A DNA stretch of 64,000 bases. Origin: Nesterenkonia sandarakina (GTDB lineage Bacteria; Actinomycetota; Actinomycetes; Actinomycetales; Micrococcaceae). Positions within the stretch are counted from its first letter, which is position 1. Every line of letters begins with the position of its first letter. The notes under the pieces were generated by a model. That model saw only the letters and a list, made by a program, of their open reading frames with translations, was not told the origin of the DNA and did no database searches. The stretch lies in contig NZ_PVTY01000001.1 in assembly GCF_003003175.1 (NCBI RefSeq), positions 124,001 to 188,000 of the forward strand, in the 5' to 3' direction. The position numbers and the translations under genes are program-made. Shown piece after piece: positions 57,046 through 64,000 of this stretch.

Positions 57046-59787
57046 GTGAGCGCTGGTGAAGAGAACTCCCATATCCGCAGCGGACTGACGAACCAACTTC
57101 CGGACCTGGATCCGGAGGAGACCCAGGAATGGCTGGAGTCTTTTGACCAGCTCGTGGAATTCCACGGCACTGAGCGCGCGGAGTACATCGTCCGCTCGCT
57201 GCTCCAGCGAGCCGGCGCGAAGTCCATCGAGGTCCCGATGGTCACCACCACGGACTACGTGAACACCATCCCGGTGGATCAGGAGCCCGACTTCCCCGGC
57301 GACGAGGAGATGGAGCGCCGCGTGCGCCGCATCCTGCGCTGGAACGCCGCGATCATGGTGCACCGCGCCCAGCGCGGCGACATCTCCGTGGGCGGACACA
57401 TCTCCTCCTATGCCGGCGTGGCCACCCTCTACGAGGTGGGCATGAACCACTTCTTCCGCGGCGCCGACCACCCGGGCGGCGGAGACCAGGTCTTCTTCCA
57501 GGGCCACTCCTCCCCCGGCAACTACTCCCGCGCCTACCTCGAGGGGCGCCTCACCGAGGAGCAGCTCAACGGCTTCCGCCAGGAGATGTCCAAGGCCCCC
57601 GACGGCCTGAGCTCCTACCCGCACCCGCGGCTGATGCCGGAGTTCTGGCAGTTCCCGACCGTGTCCATGGGCATCGGTCCGATGAACGCCATCTACCAGG
57701 CGCAGTTCAACCGCTACCTGCACAACCGCGGCATCAAGGACACCTCGGACCAGCAGGTCTGGGCGTTCCTCGGCGACGGCGAGATGGACGAGCCCGAGTC
57801 CCGCGGTCTGCTGCAGCTCGCGGCCAACGAGAAGCTCGACAACCTGAACTTCGTGGTGAACTGCAACCTGCAGCGCCTCGACGGTCCGGTGCGCGGCAAC
57901 GGCAAGATCGTCCAGGAGCTGGAAGCGTTCTTCCGCGGCGCCGGCTGGAACGTCATCAAGGTCCTCTGGGGCCGTGAATGGGACGAGCTGCTGGATCAGG
58001 ACGACGACGGCGAGCTGGTCCGGGTCATGAACGAGACCCTCGACGGTGACTACCAGACCTATAAGGCCGAGTCCGGCGCGTTCGTCCGCGAGCACTTCTT
58101 CGGGCGCTCCGCCAAGACCAAGGAGCTCGTCGCGGACATGTCCGACGACGACATCTGGAACCTCAAGCGCGGCGGACACGACTATAAGAAGGTCTATTCC
58201 GCGTACAAGGCCGCCACCGAGTTCTCCGGCAAGCCCACCGTGATCCTGGCCCAGACGGTCAAGGGCTACGGTCTGGGACCGAGCTTCGAGGGCCGCAACG
58301 CGACCCACCAGATGAAGAAGCTCACCGTCGATGACCTCAAGCGCTTCCGCGACACCCTGCGGATCCCGGTCAGCGACGAGGAGATCGAAGCCGATCCCTA
58401 CAACGTCCCCTACTACCACCCGGGCAAGGACTCCGACGAGGTCAAGTACACGCTTGAGCGTCGGTCGCACCTCGGCGGGGCCGTGCCCGAGCGTCGGACC
58501 GCCGGCGAGGGGCTGATCCTCCCCGAGGCCAAGACCTACGCCCAGGCGAAGAAGGGCTCCGGCAAGCAGAAGGCCGCCACCACCATGGCGCTGGTCCGGC
58601 TGCTCAAGGACCTGATGCGGGACAAGAACATCGGTCACCGGATCGTGCCGATCATCCCGGATGAGGCGCGCACCTTCGGCATGGACTCGTTCTTCCCGAC
58701 CGCGAAGATCTACAACCCCAAGGGACAGAACTACATCTCCGTGGACCGCGAGCTGATGCTGGCGTACAAGGAGTCCCCACAGGGTCAGATGATCCACCCG
58801 GGCATCAACGAGGCAGGTGCCACCGCGGCCTTCACCGCCGCCGGCACCTCCTACGCCACGCACGGCGAGACGATGATCCCGTTCTACATCTTCTACTCCA
58901 TGTTCGGCTTCCAGCGCACCGGTGACTCCTTCTGGGCCGCCGCCGATCAGCTGGCGCGCGGATTCATCATCGGCGCGACCGCCGGGCGCACCACGCTCGC
59001 CGGTGAGGGTCTGCAGCACCTCGACGGTCACTCCCCGCTGCTGGCGGCGACCAACCCCGCGGTGAAGCACTTCGATCCGGCCTTCGGCTACGAGATCGCC
59101 CACATCATGGAGAACGGCCTGTTCGAGATGTACGGCGATCACGACGGTGACCACAACGTGATGTACTACCTCACCGTCTACAACGAGCCGGTCCAGCACC
59201 TTCCCGAGCCCGAGGGCCTGGACATCGAAGGCGTCAAGCGCGGCATCTACAAGCTCTCCAGCTCCGAGCAGGACGGCCCCAAGGTCCAGCTGCTGGCATC
59301 GGGCGTCGGCGTGCCGTGGGCCAAGGAGGCCGCAGAGATCCTCGCTGACGAGTGGGGCGTCTCGGCCGATGTCTGGTCGGTGACCTCCTGGAACGAGCTG
59401 CGCCGCCAGGCGCTGCACGTGGAGCAGTCGGCGATGCTGGACCCCGAGCGCGAGCCCGAGGTTCCCTTCGTGACCCAGCAGATGGAAGGAGCCGAGGGTC
59501 CGATCATCGCGACCACCGACTTCGCCACCCAGGTCCCGGACCAGATCCGCCAGTTCCTGCCCAACCGCTTCGCGACCCTGGGCGCCGACAACTTCGGCTT
59601 CTCGGACACCCGCGCAGCGGCACGTCGGCACTTCAAGATCGACGCCCACTCGATGGTGGTGCGCGCTCTGCAGATGCTCGCCGACGAGGGCGCCGTCGAC
59701 GCCTCGGCTCCGGTCGACGCGATGAAGAAGTACGATCTCGGCAACGTCCGGGCCGGCACCTCCGGTGAGGCCGGCGGCGACGCCTGA
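57046..59787 (+). CDS. aceE: Pyruvate dehydrogenase E1 component, homodimeric type
   Basis: AceE decarboxylates pyruvate with thiamine diphosphate and feeds acetyl groups to the E2 of the pyruvate dehydrogenase complex. The 913-residue protein is full length for the single-chain E1. The ThDP motif [10 protein letters not shown]...NCN starts near residue 245, and family segments [36 protein letters not shown] and [14 protein letters not shown] are intact. The GTG at 57046 has AGAGG about 8 nt upstream. A strong terminator follows, and then the FasR-like regulator of fatty acid genes, linking acetyl-CoA supply to fatty acid synthesis. Confidence 0.97.
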   Translation: MSAGEENSHIRSGLTNQLPDLDPEETQEWLESFDQLVEFHGTERAEYIVRSLLQRAGAKSIEVPMVTTTDYVNTIPVDQEPDFPGDEEMERRVRRILRWNAAIMVHRAQRGDISVGGHISSYAGVATLYEVGMNHFFRGADHPGGGDQVFFQGHSSPGNYSRAYLEGRLTEEQLNGFRQEMSKAPDGLSSYPHPRLMPEFWQFPTVSMGIGPMNAIYQAQFNRYLHNRGIKDTSDQQVWAFLGDGEMDEPESRGLLQLAANEKLDNLNFVVNCNLQRLDGPVRGNGKIVQELEAFFRGAGWNVIKVLWGREWDELLDQDDDGELVRVMNETLDGDYQTYKAESGAFVREHFFGRSAKTKELVADMSDDDIWNLKRGGHDYKKVYSAYKAATEFSGKPTVILAQTVKGYGLGPSFEGRNATHQMKKLTVDDLKRFRDTLRIPVSDEEIEADPYNVPYYHPGKDSDEVKYTLERRSHLGGAVPERRTAGEGLILPEAKTYAQAKKGSGKQKAATTMALVRLLKDLMRDKNIGHRIVPIIPDEARTFGMDSFFPTAKIYNPKGQNYISVDRELMLAYKESPQGQMIHPGINEAGATAAFTAAGTSYATHGETMIPFYIFYSMFGFQRTGDSFWAAADQLARGFIIGATAGRTTLAGEGLQHLDGHSPLLAATNPAVKHFDPAFGYEIAHIMENGLFEMYGDHDGDHNVMYYLTVYNEPVQHLPEPEGLDIEGVKRGIYKLSSSEQDGPKVQLLASGVGVPWAKEAAEILADEWGVSADVWSVTSWNELRRQALHVEQSAMLDPEREPEVPFVTQQMEGAEGPIIATTDFATQVPDQIRQFLPNRFATLGADNFGFSDTRAAARRHFKIDAHSMVVRALQMLADEGAVDASAPVDAMKKYDLGNVRAGTSGEAGGDA

Positions 59788-59824
59788 CACTCGACGCCCC
59801 AAGTGCGGGGCATCCACGATGAAC

Positions 59825-59868
59825 ACCCAGCGGGGGCCCGGAGCATCAGCTCCGGGCCCCCGCTGGGT
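59825..59868 (+). terminator. aceE terminator
   Basis: A perfect 20-bp GC-rich stem with the 4-base loop ATCA lies 38 nt after the aceE stop. The stem strength is enough for termination without a T run. Confidence 0.8.
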
Positions 59869-59911
59869 CTGAATCCACGCTGCACACCAGGGACTTTCCC
59901 GTCGGCGAGGT

Positions 59912-59928
59912 TTGTAGGGATCACACAA
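59912..59928. promoter_or_regulatory. Half-degenerate FasR-type box upstream of the FasR-like gene
   Basis: TTGTAGGGATCACACAA shares 13 of 17 bases with the perfect inverted repeat upstream of fabD. It lies 54-38 bases before the predicted transcription start at 59966, just upstream of the -35 position. Confidence 0.55.
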
Positions 59929-59952
59929 CTGGCGGGGGAACCCCACACGCTC

Positions 59953-59958
59953 TAGGCT
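59953..59958 (+). promoter_or_regulatory. -10 hexamer TAGGCT, leaderless promoter of the FasR-like gene
   Basis: TAGGCT is followed by seven bases and the ATG at 59966. Confidence 0.55.
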
Positions 59959-59965
59959 CCAGAGC

Positions 59966-61141
59966 ATGACTGCATCTGCTCCGACGACGCCCGGGCCCGT
60001 ACCGGTCTCCTGGGAGGCCCTGGAGGTGCTCCGCTCCGACGCGGGCAACCTCACCCACGAGGTCAACTGCCACCTGGAGGAGACCCTCACCTGGTACCGC
60101 CACCTGAGCACCGATGAACGGGCGTCGCTGCGGCTGATCGCCCAGCGCGGCATCGGAGGCCTGATCACCTGGTTAGAGAACCCGACCTCGCGCTCGCTCC
60201 CGCTGGTCAACGAGCTGCTCGGCAACGCCCCCACGGATCTGATGCGCACCATCTCGCTGCAGCGTGCGCTGCAGCTCATCCGCAGCATCGTCGAGGCGGT
60301 GGAGCAGCGGCTGCCAGGGCTGGTGCCGGCGCAGGACCAGCAGCTGATGCTGGAAGCCGTGCTGCGCTACTCCCGTGAGGTCGCCTTCGCGATCGCCGAC
60401 GTCTACGCCCGCGCCGCAGAGTCCCGCGGCGCCTGGGACTCCCGCCTGGAGGCGCTGCTGGTGGATGCGGTGCTGCGCGGGGAGCCCGCCGAACAGATCG
60501 CCTCCCGCGCCGCAGCCGTCGGGTGGCGCAGCCACGAGGGAGTGGTCGTCGTCGTCGGAGAGGCGCCGGAACAGGCCGACGCCGTGTTCATGTCCCAGCT
60601 GCGACGCCAGTGCATCCGCTTCTCCGCCGACGCGGTGGTCGGCGTCCACGGGGACCGGCTGATCCTGCTGCTGGGCCGGGTCAGCGAGCTCGCCGAGGGG
60701 CTCGAACGGATCCTCCCCCGCTTCGGACCAGGCCAGGTGGTCTTCTCCAGCTTCGAAGGATCGATCAGCCAGTCCCACGGCAGCGCACAGTCGGCCTTCA
60801 CCGGATTCACCGCCGCCGGCGCCTGGACCACCGCCCCCCGCCCGGTGGCCGCCGCGGACCTGCTTCCGGAACGCGCCCTCTGCGGGGACGAGACCGCAAA
60901 GTCGGTGCTGCGCGAGAGCATCTTCGAGGTGCTCAGCGCAGCGGGCAACGGGCTGCTCGACACCGTGACCGCCTATCTCGAGGCCGGACATTCGCTGGAG
61001 GCCACGGCACGGGAACTCTTCGTCCACACCAACACCGTGCGCTACCGGCTGCGCCGGGTCACCGACATCACCGGCTGGGACCCCGTGGTCCCGCGCGACG
61101 CCTACGTGCTGCAGACCGCGCTGGCCGTCGGACGGCTGTGA
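59966..61141 (+). CDS. fasR: PucR/CdaR-type helix-turn-helix regulator, FasR-like
   Basis: The 391-residue protein has a long N-terminal domain and a C-terminal PucR-type helix-turn-helix: AGHSLEATARELFVHTNTVRYRLRRVTDITGWD (two adjacent parts, ~350-383), ending in the usual LQTALAVGRL. Its place between aceE and fabD-fabH-acpP-fabF is that of FasR (SCO2386) in Streptomyces coelicolor, an activator of the fab operon. I assign the same role on position and domain type. The shared TTGTAGG box in front of this gene and fabD supports it. The leaderless promoter sets the start. Confidence 0.85.
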   Translation: MTASAPTTPGPVPVSWEALEVLRSDAGNLTHEVNCHLEETLTWYRHLSTDERASLRLIAQRGIGGLITWLENPTSRSLPLVNELLGNAPTDLMRTISLQRALQLIRSIVEAVEQRLPGLVPAQDQQLMLEAVLRYSREVAFAIADVYARAAESRGAWDSRLEALLVDAVLRGEPAEQIASRAAAVGWRSHEGVVVVVGEAPEQADAVFMSQLRRQCIRFSADAVVGVHGDRLILLLGRVSELAEGLERILPRFGPGQVVFSSFEGSISQSHGSAQSAFTGFTAAGAWTTAPRPVAAADLLPERALCGDETAKSVLRESIFEVLSAAGNGLLDTVTAYLEAGHSLEATARELFVHTNTVRYRLRRVTDITGWDPVVPRDAYVLQTALAVGRL

Positions 61142-61148
61142 ACCCGCG

Positions 61149-61165
61149 TTGTAGGGTACCTACAA
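61149..61165. promoter_or_regulatory. Inverted repeat TTGTAGG-GTA-CCTACAA upstream of fabD, candidate FasR box
   Basis: A perfect 7+3+7 dyad lies 7 bases after the regulator's stop and 67 bases before the fabD start. A CATACC hexamer at 61191-61196 lies about 42 bases downstream of the start of the box, nearly the spacing seen between the related box and the -10 of the regulator gene. Confidence 0.65.
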
Positions 61166-61232
61166 AGGCCACGGTGGAGCTTGGTGAGCCCATACCCCGT
61201 GAAAACCACCCGCAATATGGGAAGTTGGAGTT

Positions 61233-62156
61233 GTGCTTGCCATAGTTTGCCCCGGACAGGGGTCCCAGACCCAAGGCTTCCTCGCGGAATGGATCAGCGA
61301 CGAGGCCTCCCGCGCCACTCTCGATACCTATTCCCGGCACTCAGGGACCGACCTGATCACCCACGGAACGGTCTCTGACACCGAGACGATCCGGGACACC
61401 GCCGTCGCCCAGCCGCTCATCGTGGCGGCATCGCTGCTCAGCGCATCCGCTCTGGACCTCTCGAGCCTCGATCCCGCTCGGGTGCTCTACGCCGGCCACT
61501 CCGTGGGCGAGGTCCCCGCCGCCGTGCTGGCCGGAGTGCTCACCAGTGCGCAGGCGCTGGAGTTCATCAAGGTCCGCGCAACCTCCATGGCCGCCGCGGC
61601 GGCCGCCGTGCCCACCTCCATGGCCGCCGTCGTCGGCGGCGTCGAGGAGGAGGTCCGCCAAGCGATCGCCGACGCCGGACTGACCCCCGCCAACGCCAAC
61701 GGCCCAGGACAGATCGTCGCCGCCGGAGAGCCCGACAAGCTTGCGACCCTGGAAGCCAATCCGCCCGCACGGGCCCGGGTGATCCCGCTGACCGTGGCCG
61801 GCGCGTTCCACACCGAGTTCATGGCCTCGGCCCAACAGGCGCTCGGCGCGGCCGCGGCCAGCTTCGAGGTGACGGATCCACGCCATCGGCTGATCTCCAA
61901 CCGCGACGGCGACTATGTCGCTGACGGGGCCGAAGTGCTGCAGCGCCTGGTGGACCAGGTGACCCGTCCGGTCCGCTGGGACCTGTGCATGGAGACCATG
62001 GCGCAGGCCGGGGTCACCGGGGTCCTGGAGCTGCTGCCCGGAGGCACACTGACCGGTCTGGCCAAGCGCGGGCTCAAGGGTGTGAAGTCTCTGGCCGTCA
62101 AGACTCCCGCAGACATCGCCGCCGCCCAGGAATTCATCGCCGAGCATGCAGGTTGA
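61233..62156 (+). CDS. fabD: Malonyl-CoA:ACP transacylase FabD
   Basis: FabD moves malonyl groups from CoA to ACP for FAS-II. The 307-residue protein has GQGSQ (9-13), the nucleophile Ser90 in GHSVGE, and His193 in GAFHTEFM. The late motif is LLPGGTLTGLAKR. The GTG at 61233 is preceded by GGAAG 8 nt upstream. An Ala-rich helix (AAAAAVP) sits in the ferredoxin-like subdomain. It is first in the order fabD-fabH-acpP-fabF. Confidence 0.95.
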   Translation: MLAIVCPGQGSQTQGFLAEWISDEASRATLDTYSRHSGTDLITHGTVSDTETIRDTAVAQPLIVAASLLSASALDLSSLDPARVLYAGHSVGEVPAAVLAGVLTSAQALEFIKVRATSMAAAAAAVPTSMAAVVGGVEEEVRQAIADAGLTPANANGPGQIVAAGEPDKLATLEANPPARARVIPLTVAGAFHTEFMASAQQALGAAAASFEVTDPRHRLISNRDGDYVADGAEVLQRLVDQVTRPVRWDLCMETMAQAGVTGVLELLPGGTLTGLAKRGLKGVKSLAVKTPADIAAAQEFIAEHAG

Positions 62157-62250
62157 GCCGAGGGGCCCGCTGTGAAGGCCCCAGACACCTTCTGCGCAGG
62201 CGAGACCGCCGCGCAGCTATCCCCAATGATCCACAAAGGACGTGCCTGAC

Positions 62251-63303
62251 GTGACTGTCGCATTGAATCAGCCCACCGCCGTGGCGGGCACCCGCGTCAT
62301 GGGACTGGGCGCCTACCGTCCTGAGCTCGTGATCGACAACGAGCAGATCTGCCAGTGGATCGATTCCTCCGACGAGTGGATCCAGCAGCGCACCGGCATC
62401 AAGACCCGCCATCGTGCGCCGCGCGACGTCTCTGTGGTCGACATGGCCGAAGGGGCCGCCCGCGAGGCGCTGGAGCACGCAGGGATCTCCGGTGATCAGC
62501 TCGGGGGAGTCATCGTCGCGACCGTCACCCACCCGTTCGCCACACCTTCGGCAGCCGCCGATCTGGCGCACCGCCTGGGCGCCACCCCCGCCGCGGCCTT
62601 CGACATCTCCGCGGCCTGCGCCGGCTACTGCTACGGCATCGGCCAGGCCGATGCCATGGTCCGCTCCGGGCTGTCCCCCTACGTCTTGGTGGTCGGGGTG
62701 GAGAAGCTCTCCGACTTCATCGACAACCATGAGCGCACCATCTCCTTCCTCCTCGGCGACGGCGCCGGGGCCGCGATCATCGGCCCCTCCGAGGTTCCCG
62801 GCATCTCCCCGTCGATCCTCGGCTCCAACGGCGAGAAGTGGGAGGCCGTGGCCATGGACAGCACGCTGCTGAACTTCCGTGACGCACTGGCCCGCGCCCG
62901 CGAGACCCAGGACGCCACCGAGCTGCTCGACGCGGAGAACCGCTACTGGCCCACGCTGCGCCAGGACGGCCCCACCGTCTTCCGCTGGGCCGTCTGGGAG
63001 ATGGCGAAGGTCGCCCAGCAGGCGCTGGACGCCGCAGGAGTCACCGCCGATGACCTCGTGGCTTTCGTCCCGCACCAGGCGAACATGCGCATCATCGACG
63101 AGATGGTCAAACAGTTGAAGCTTCCTGAGCACGTCAAGGTCGGGCGAGACATCGCAGACGCGGGCAACACCTCCGCCGCCTCGATCCCGCTGGCCATGCA
63201 TCGCCTGCTCAAGGAGAACCCAGAACTCTCCGGCGGTCTCGCTCTGCAGATCGGCTTCGGAGCCGGACTGGTCTACGGCACGCAGGTCATCCGGCTGCCG
63301 TAG
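62251..63303 (+). CDS. fabH: 3-oxoacyl-ACP synthase III FabH
   Basis: FabH starts fatty acid synthesis by condensing an acyl-CoA primer with malonyl-ACP; in this group branched primers are usual. The 350-residue protein has catalytic Cys123 (SAACAGYCYG), His275 (PHQANMR) and Asn306 (AGNTSAAS). I use the GTG at 62251 because AAAGGA lies 10 nt before it; the GTG at 62242 is only 1 nt from that site. The gap from fabD is 94 nt. Confidence 0.95.
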   Translation: MTVALNQPTAVAGTRVMGLGAYRPELVIDNEQICQWIDSSDEWIQQRTGIKTRHRAPRDVSVVDMAEGAAREALEHAGISGDQLGGVIVATVTHPFATPSAAADLAHRLGATPAAAFDISAACAGYCYGIGQADAMVRSGLSPYVLVVGVEKLSDFIDNHERTISFLLGDGAGAAIIGPSEVPGISPSILGSNGEKWEAVAMDSTLLNFRDALARARETQDATELLDAENRYWPTLRQDGPTVFRWAVWEMAKVAQQALDAAGVTADDLVAFVPHQANMRIIDEMVKQLKLPEHVKVGRDIADAGNTSAASIPLAMHRLLKENPELSGGLALQIGFGAGLVYGTQVIRLP

Positions 63304-63310
63304 CCCCGGG

Positions 63311-63335
63311 CCCGGGACTGCGACGCAGGTCCGGG
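63311..63335 (+). repeat. Imperfect hairpin between fabH and acpP
   Basis: CCCGG and CCGGG ends plus CTGC/GCAG near the loop form an interrupted stem, with one wobble and one mismatch. It lies 7 nt after the fabH stop. It may attenuate or process the message ahead of acpP. Confidence 0.4.
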
Positions 63336-63386
63336 ACAGATTCACCACGAACCCCAAGATCCACCCACAGAAAAGGAGTCGCCGAT

Positions 63387-63632
63387 ATGGCTGACAAGAA
63401 CGAGATCCTCGCAGGCCTGGCAGAGATCGTGAACGAAGAGACCGGCCTCGAGGTCGAAGAGGTCCAAACGGACAAGTCCTTCACCGAGGACCTGGACATC
63501 GACTCGATCTCGATGATGACCATCGTGGTCAACGCCGAAGAGAAGTTCGACGTGAAGATCCCCGACGAGGAGGTCAAGAACCTCGCCACCGTCGGCGACG
63601 CCGTCGACTTCATCGCCAACGCACAGGGCTGA
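63387..63632 (+). CDS. acpP: Acyl carrier protein
   Basis: The 81-residue acidic protein carries growing acyl chains on a 4'-phosphopantetheine arm. The attachment site is Ser40 in EDLDIDSISMM. Its size, charge and place between fabH and fabF are those of the FAS-II ACP. AAAAGGAG lies 6-9 nt before the ATG, a strong ribosome binding site fitting an abundant protein. Hairpins lie on both sides of the gene. Confidence 0.97.
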   Translation: MADKNEILAGLAEIVNEETGLEVEEVQTDKSFTEDLDIDSISMMTIVVNAEEKFDVKIPDEEVKNLATVGDAVDFIANAQG

Positions 63633-63650
63633 TTCAGCCCCGCATCGGAC

Positions 63651-63682
63651 GGGAGGGCTCCGGCGCACCGCCGAGCCCTCCC
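63651..63682 (+). terminator. Hairpin between acpP and fabF, possible partial terminator
   Basis: GGGAGGGCTC pairs with GAGCCCTCCC, and after one bulged base GGCG pairs with CGCC over a 3-base loop. It lies 18 nt after the acpP stop. It would lower fabF relative to acpP or protect the acpP message 3' end. Confidence 0.55.
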
Positions 63683-63726
63683 TTCCACTCCCCCACCTGC
63701 TGTCCCACTTTCATTGAGGTAGATCC

Positions 63727-64000
63727 ATGACACGTCGTCTTGTCATCACTGGTCTCGGCGCCACCACCCCCATCGGCGGCGACGTGCAGACGCTCTGGAC
63801 CAACGCACTGGCCGGCACGCCAGGGGCCAAGACCCTCGAGCACGACTGGGTCGAGAAGTACCAGCTGCCCGTCACCTTCGCGGCCGAGGTCGCCATCGAA
63901 CCGGCCGAGGTGCTTGCGCGACCCGAGACGCGCCGGATGGACCGCTCCACCCAGCTGGGCATGGTTGCGGCCCGGCAGGCCTGGGACGACGCCGGACTCA
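63727..64000 (+). CDS. fabF: 3-oxoacyl-ACP synthase II FabF, cut by the window end
   Basis: The first 91 codons are present: MTRRLVITGLGATTPIG is the typical KAS II start, followed by FAAEVAIEPAEVLARPETRRMDRSTQ, split by the alignment. The catalytic cysteine and histidines lie beyond the window. GAGGT about 6-10 nt upstream of the ATG is the ribosome binding site. FabF elongates acyl-ACP in FAS-II. Confidence 0.93.
   Translation, partial: MTRRLVITGLGATTPIGGDVQTLWTNALAGTPGAKTLEHDWVEKYQLPVTFAAEVAIEPAEVLARPETRRMDRSTQLGMVAARQAWDDAGL

Noticed and set aside
57025-60288. 1087-codon minus-strand open frame opposite aceE
   Set aside because: Antisense shadow of aceE with typical low-complexity composition.
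59966-61141. Purine catabolism regulator (PucR)
   Set aside because: The helix-turn-helix is of PucR type, but no purine genes are near and the position is that of FasR.

Overview
The window is 64 kb of dense, high-GC chromosome from a Gram-positive actinobacterium. Several features point to Micrococcales, probably a Micrococcaceae relative near Nesterenkonia, Kocuria or Arthrobacter: SepH, DUF3710/DUF3159/DUF3093/DUF4193/DUF3052/DUF3099 proteins, a SufR-SufBDCSUT operon beside a heme-exporter-like ABC/ctaA operon, a homodimeric AceE followed by a FasR-like regulator and fabD-fabH-acpP-fabF, and a fused oleBC gene. The genus is an inference. I see no tRNA, rRNA, CRISPR array, insertion sequence or prophage.

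Layout. 1-14.8 kb is conserved core: a Tat-type Rieske lipoprotein, dxs (isoprenoid precursors) coupled to a WGR-like protein, aconitase, a TRAM-domain RNA methyltransferase, DUF3159, DUF3710, dut, DUF3093, DUF4193, sepH (cell division), a phosphodiesterase-like protein and DUF5998. 14.8-19.6 kb is oleA-oleBC-oleD for long-chain olefins. 19.6-21.1 kb is a wHTH/nuclease-like gene bracketed by two related perfect palindromes. 21-31.6 kb holds a GNAT/acyl-CoA-synthetase fusion, parC, a BlaI-like repressor with an M56 protease, an atypical SDR next to fabG, and DUF3099/small Cys protein/SURF1. 31.6-34 kb has an ABC-F protein and an orphan ABC ATPase. 34-45.7 kb is a compact exopolysaccharide operon (Wzz-like protein, WecG/TagA, GT2, flippase, two tandem TupA-like ATP-grasp proteins, sugar-phosphate transferase) next to a large LuxR-type (LAL) regulator. 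45.8-52.7 kb is the suf operon. 52.9-55.8 kb is ABC exporter plus ctaA. 55.8-64 kb is peroxiredoxin, DUF3052, aceE, FasR-like regulator and the FAS-II genes, with fabF cut by the window end.

How it fits together. AceE makes acetyl-CoA, FabD/H/F/G with ACP make fatty acids, and OleA-BC-D condenses two acyl-CoA chains to olefins. Two regulatory links can be read directly from sequence. A CTAC-N5-GTAG box lies upstream of both the BlaI-like gene and the ABC-ctaA operon, so the repressor may control heme A synthesis. A TTGTAGG-N3-CCTACAA box lies upstream of fabD, with a diverged copy upstream of the FasR-like gene. At least eleven genes have a TANNNT-like -10 hexamer 6-7 nt before their start codon, so leaderless transcription is common here and fixes several starts.

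The strongest candidates for something undescribed are the palindrome-bracketed nuclease-like gene (19.6-21.1 kb) and the EPS locus, with its duplicated ATP-grasp gene and a Wzz-like protein lacking the Walker A lysine.
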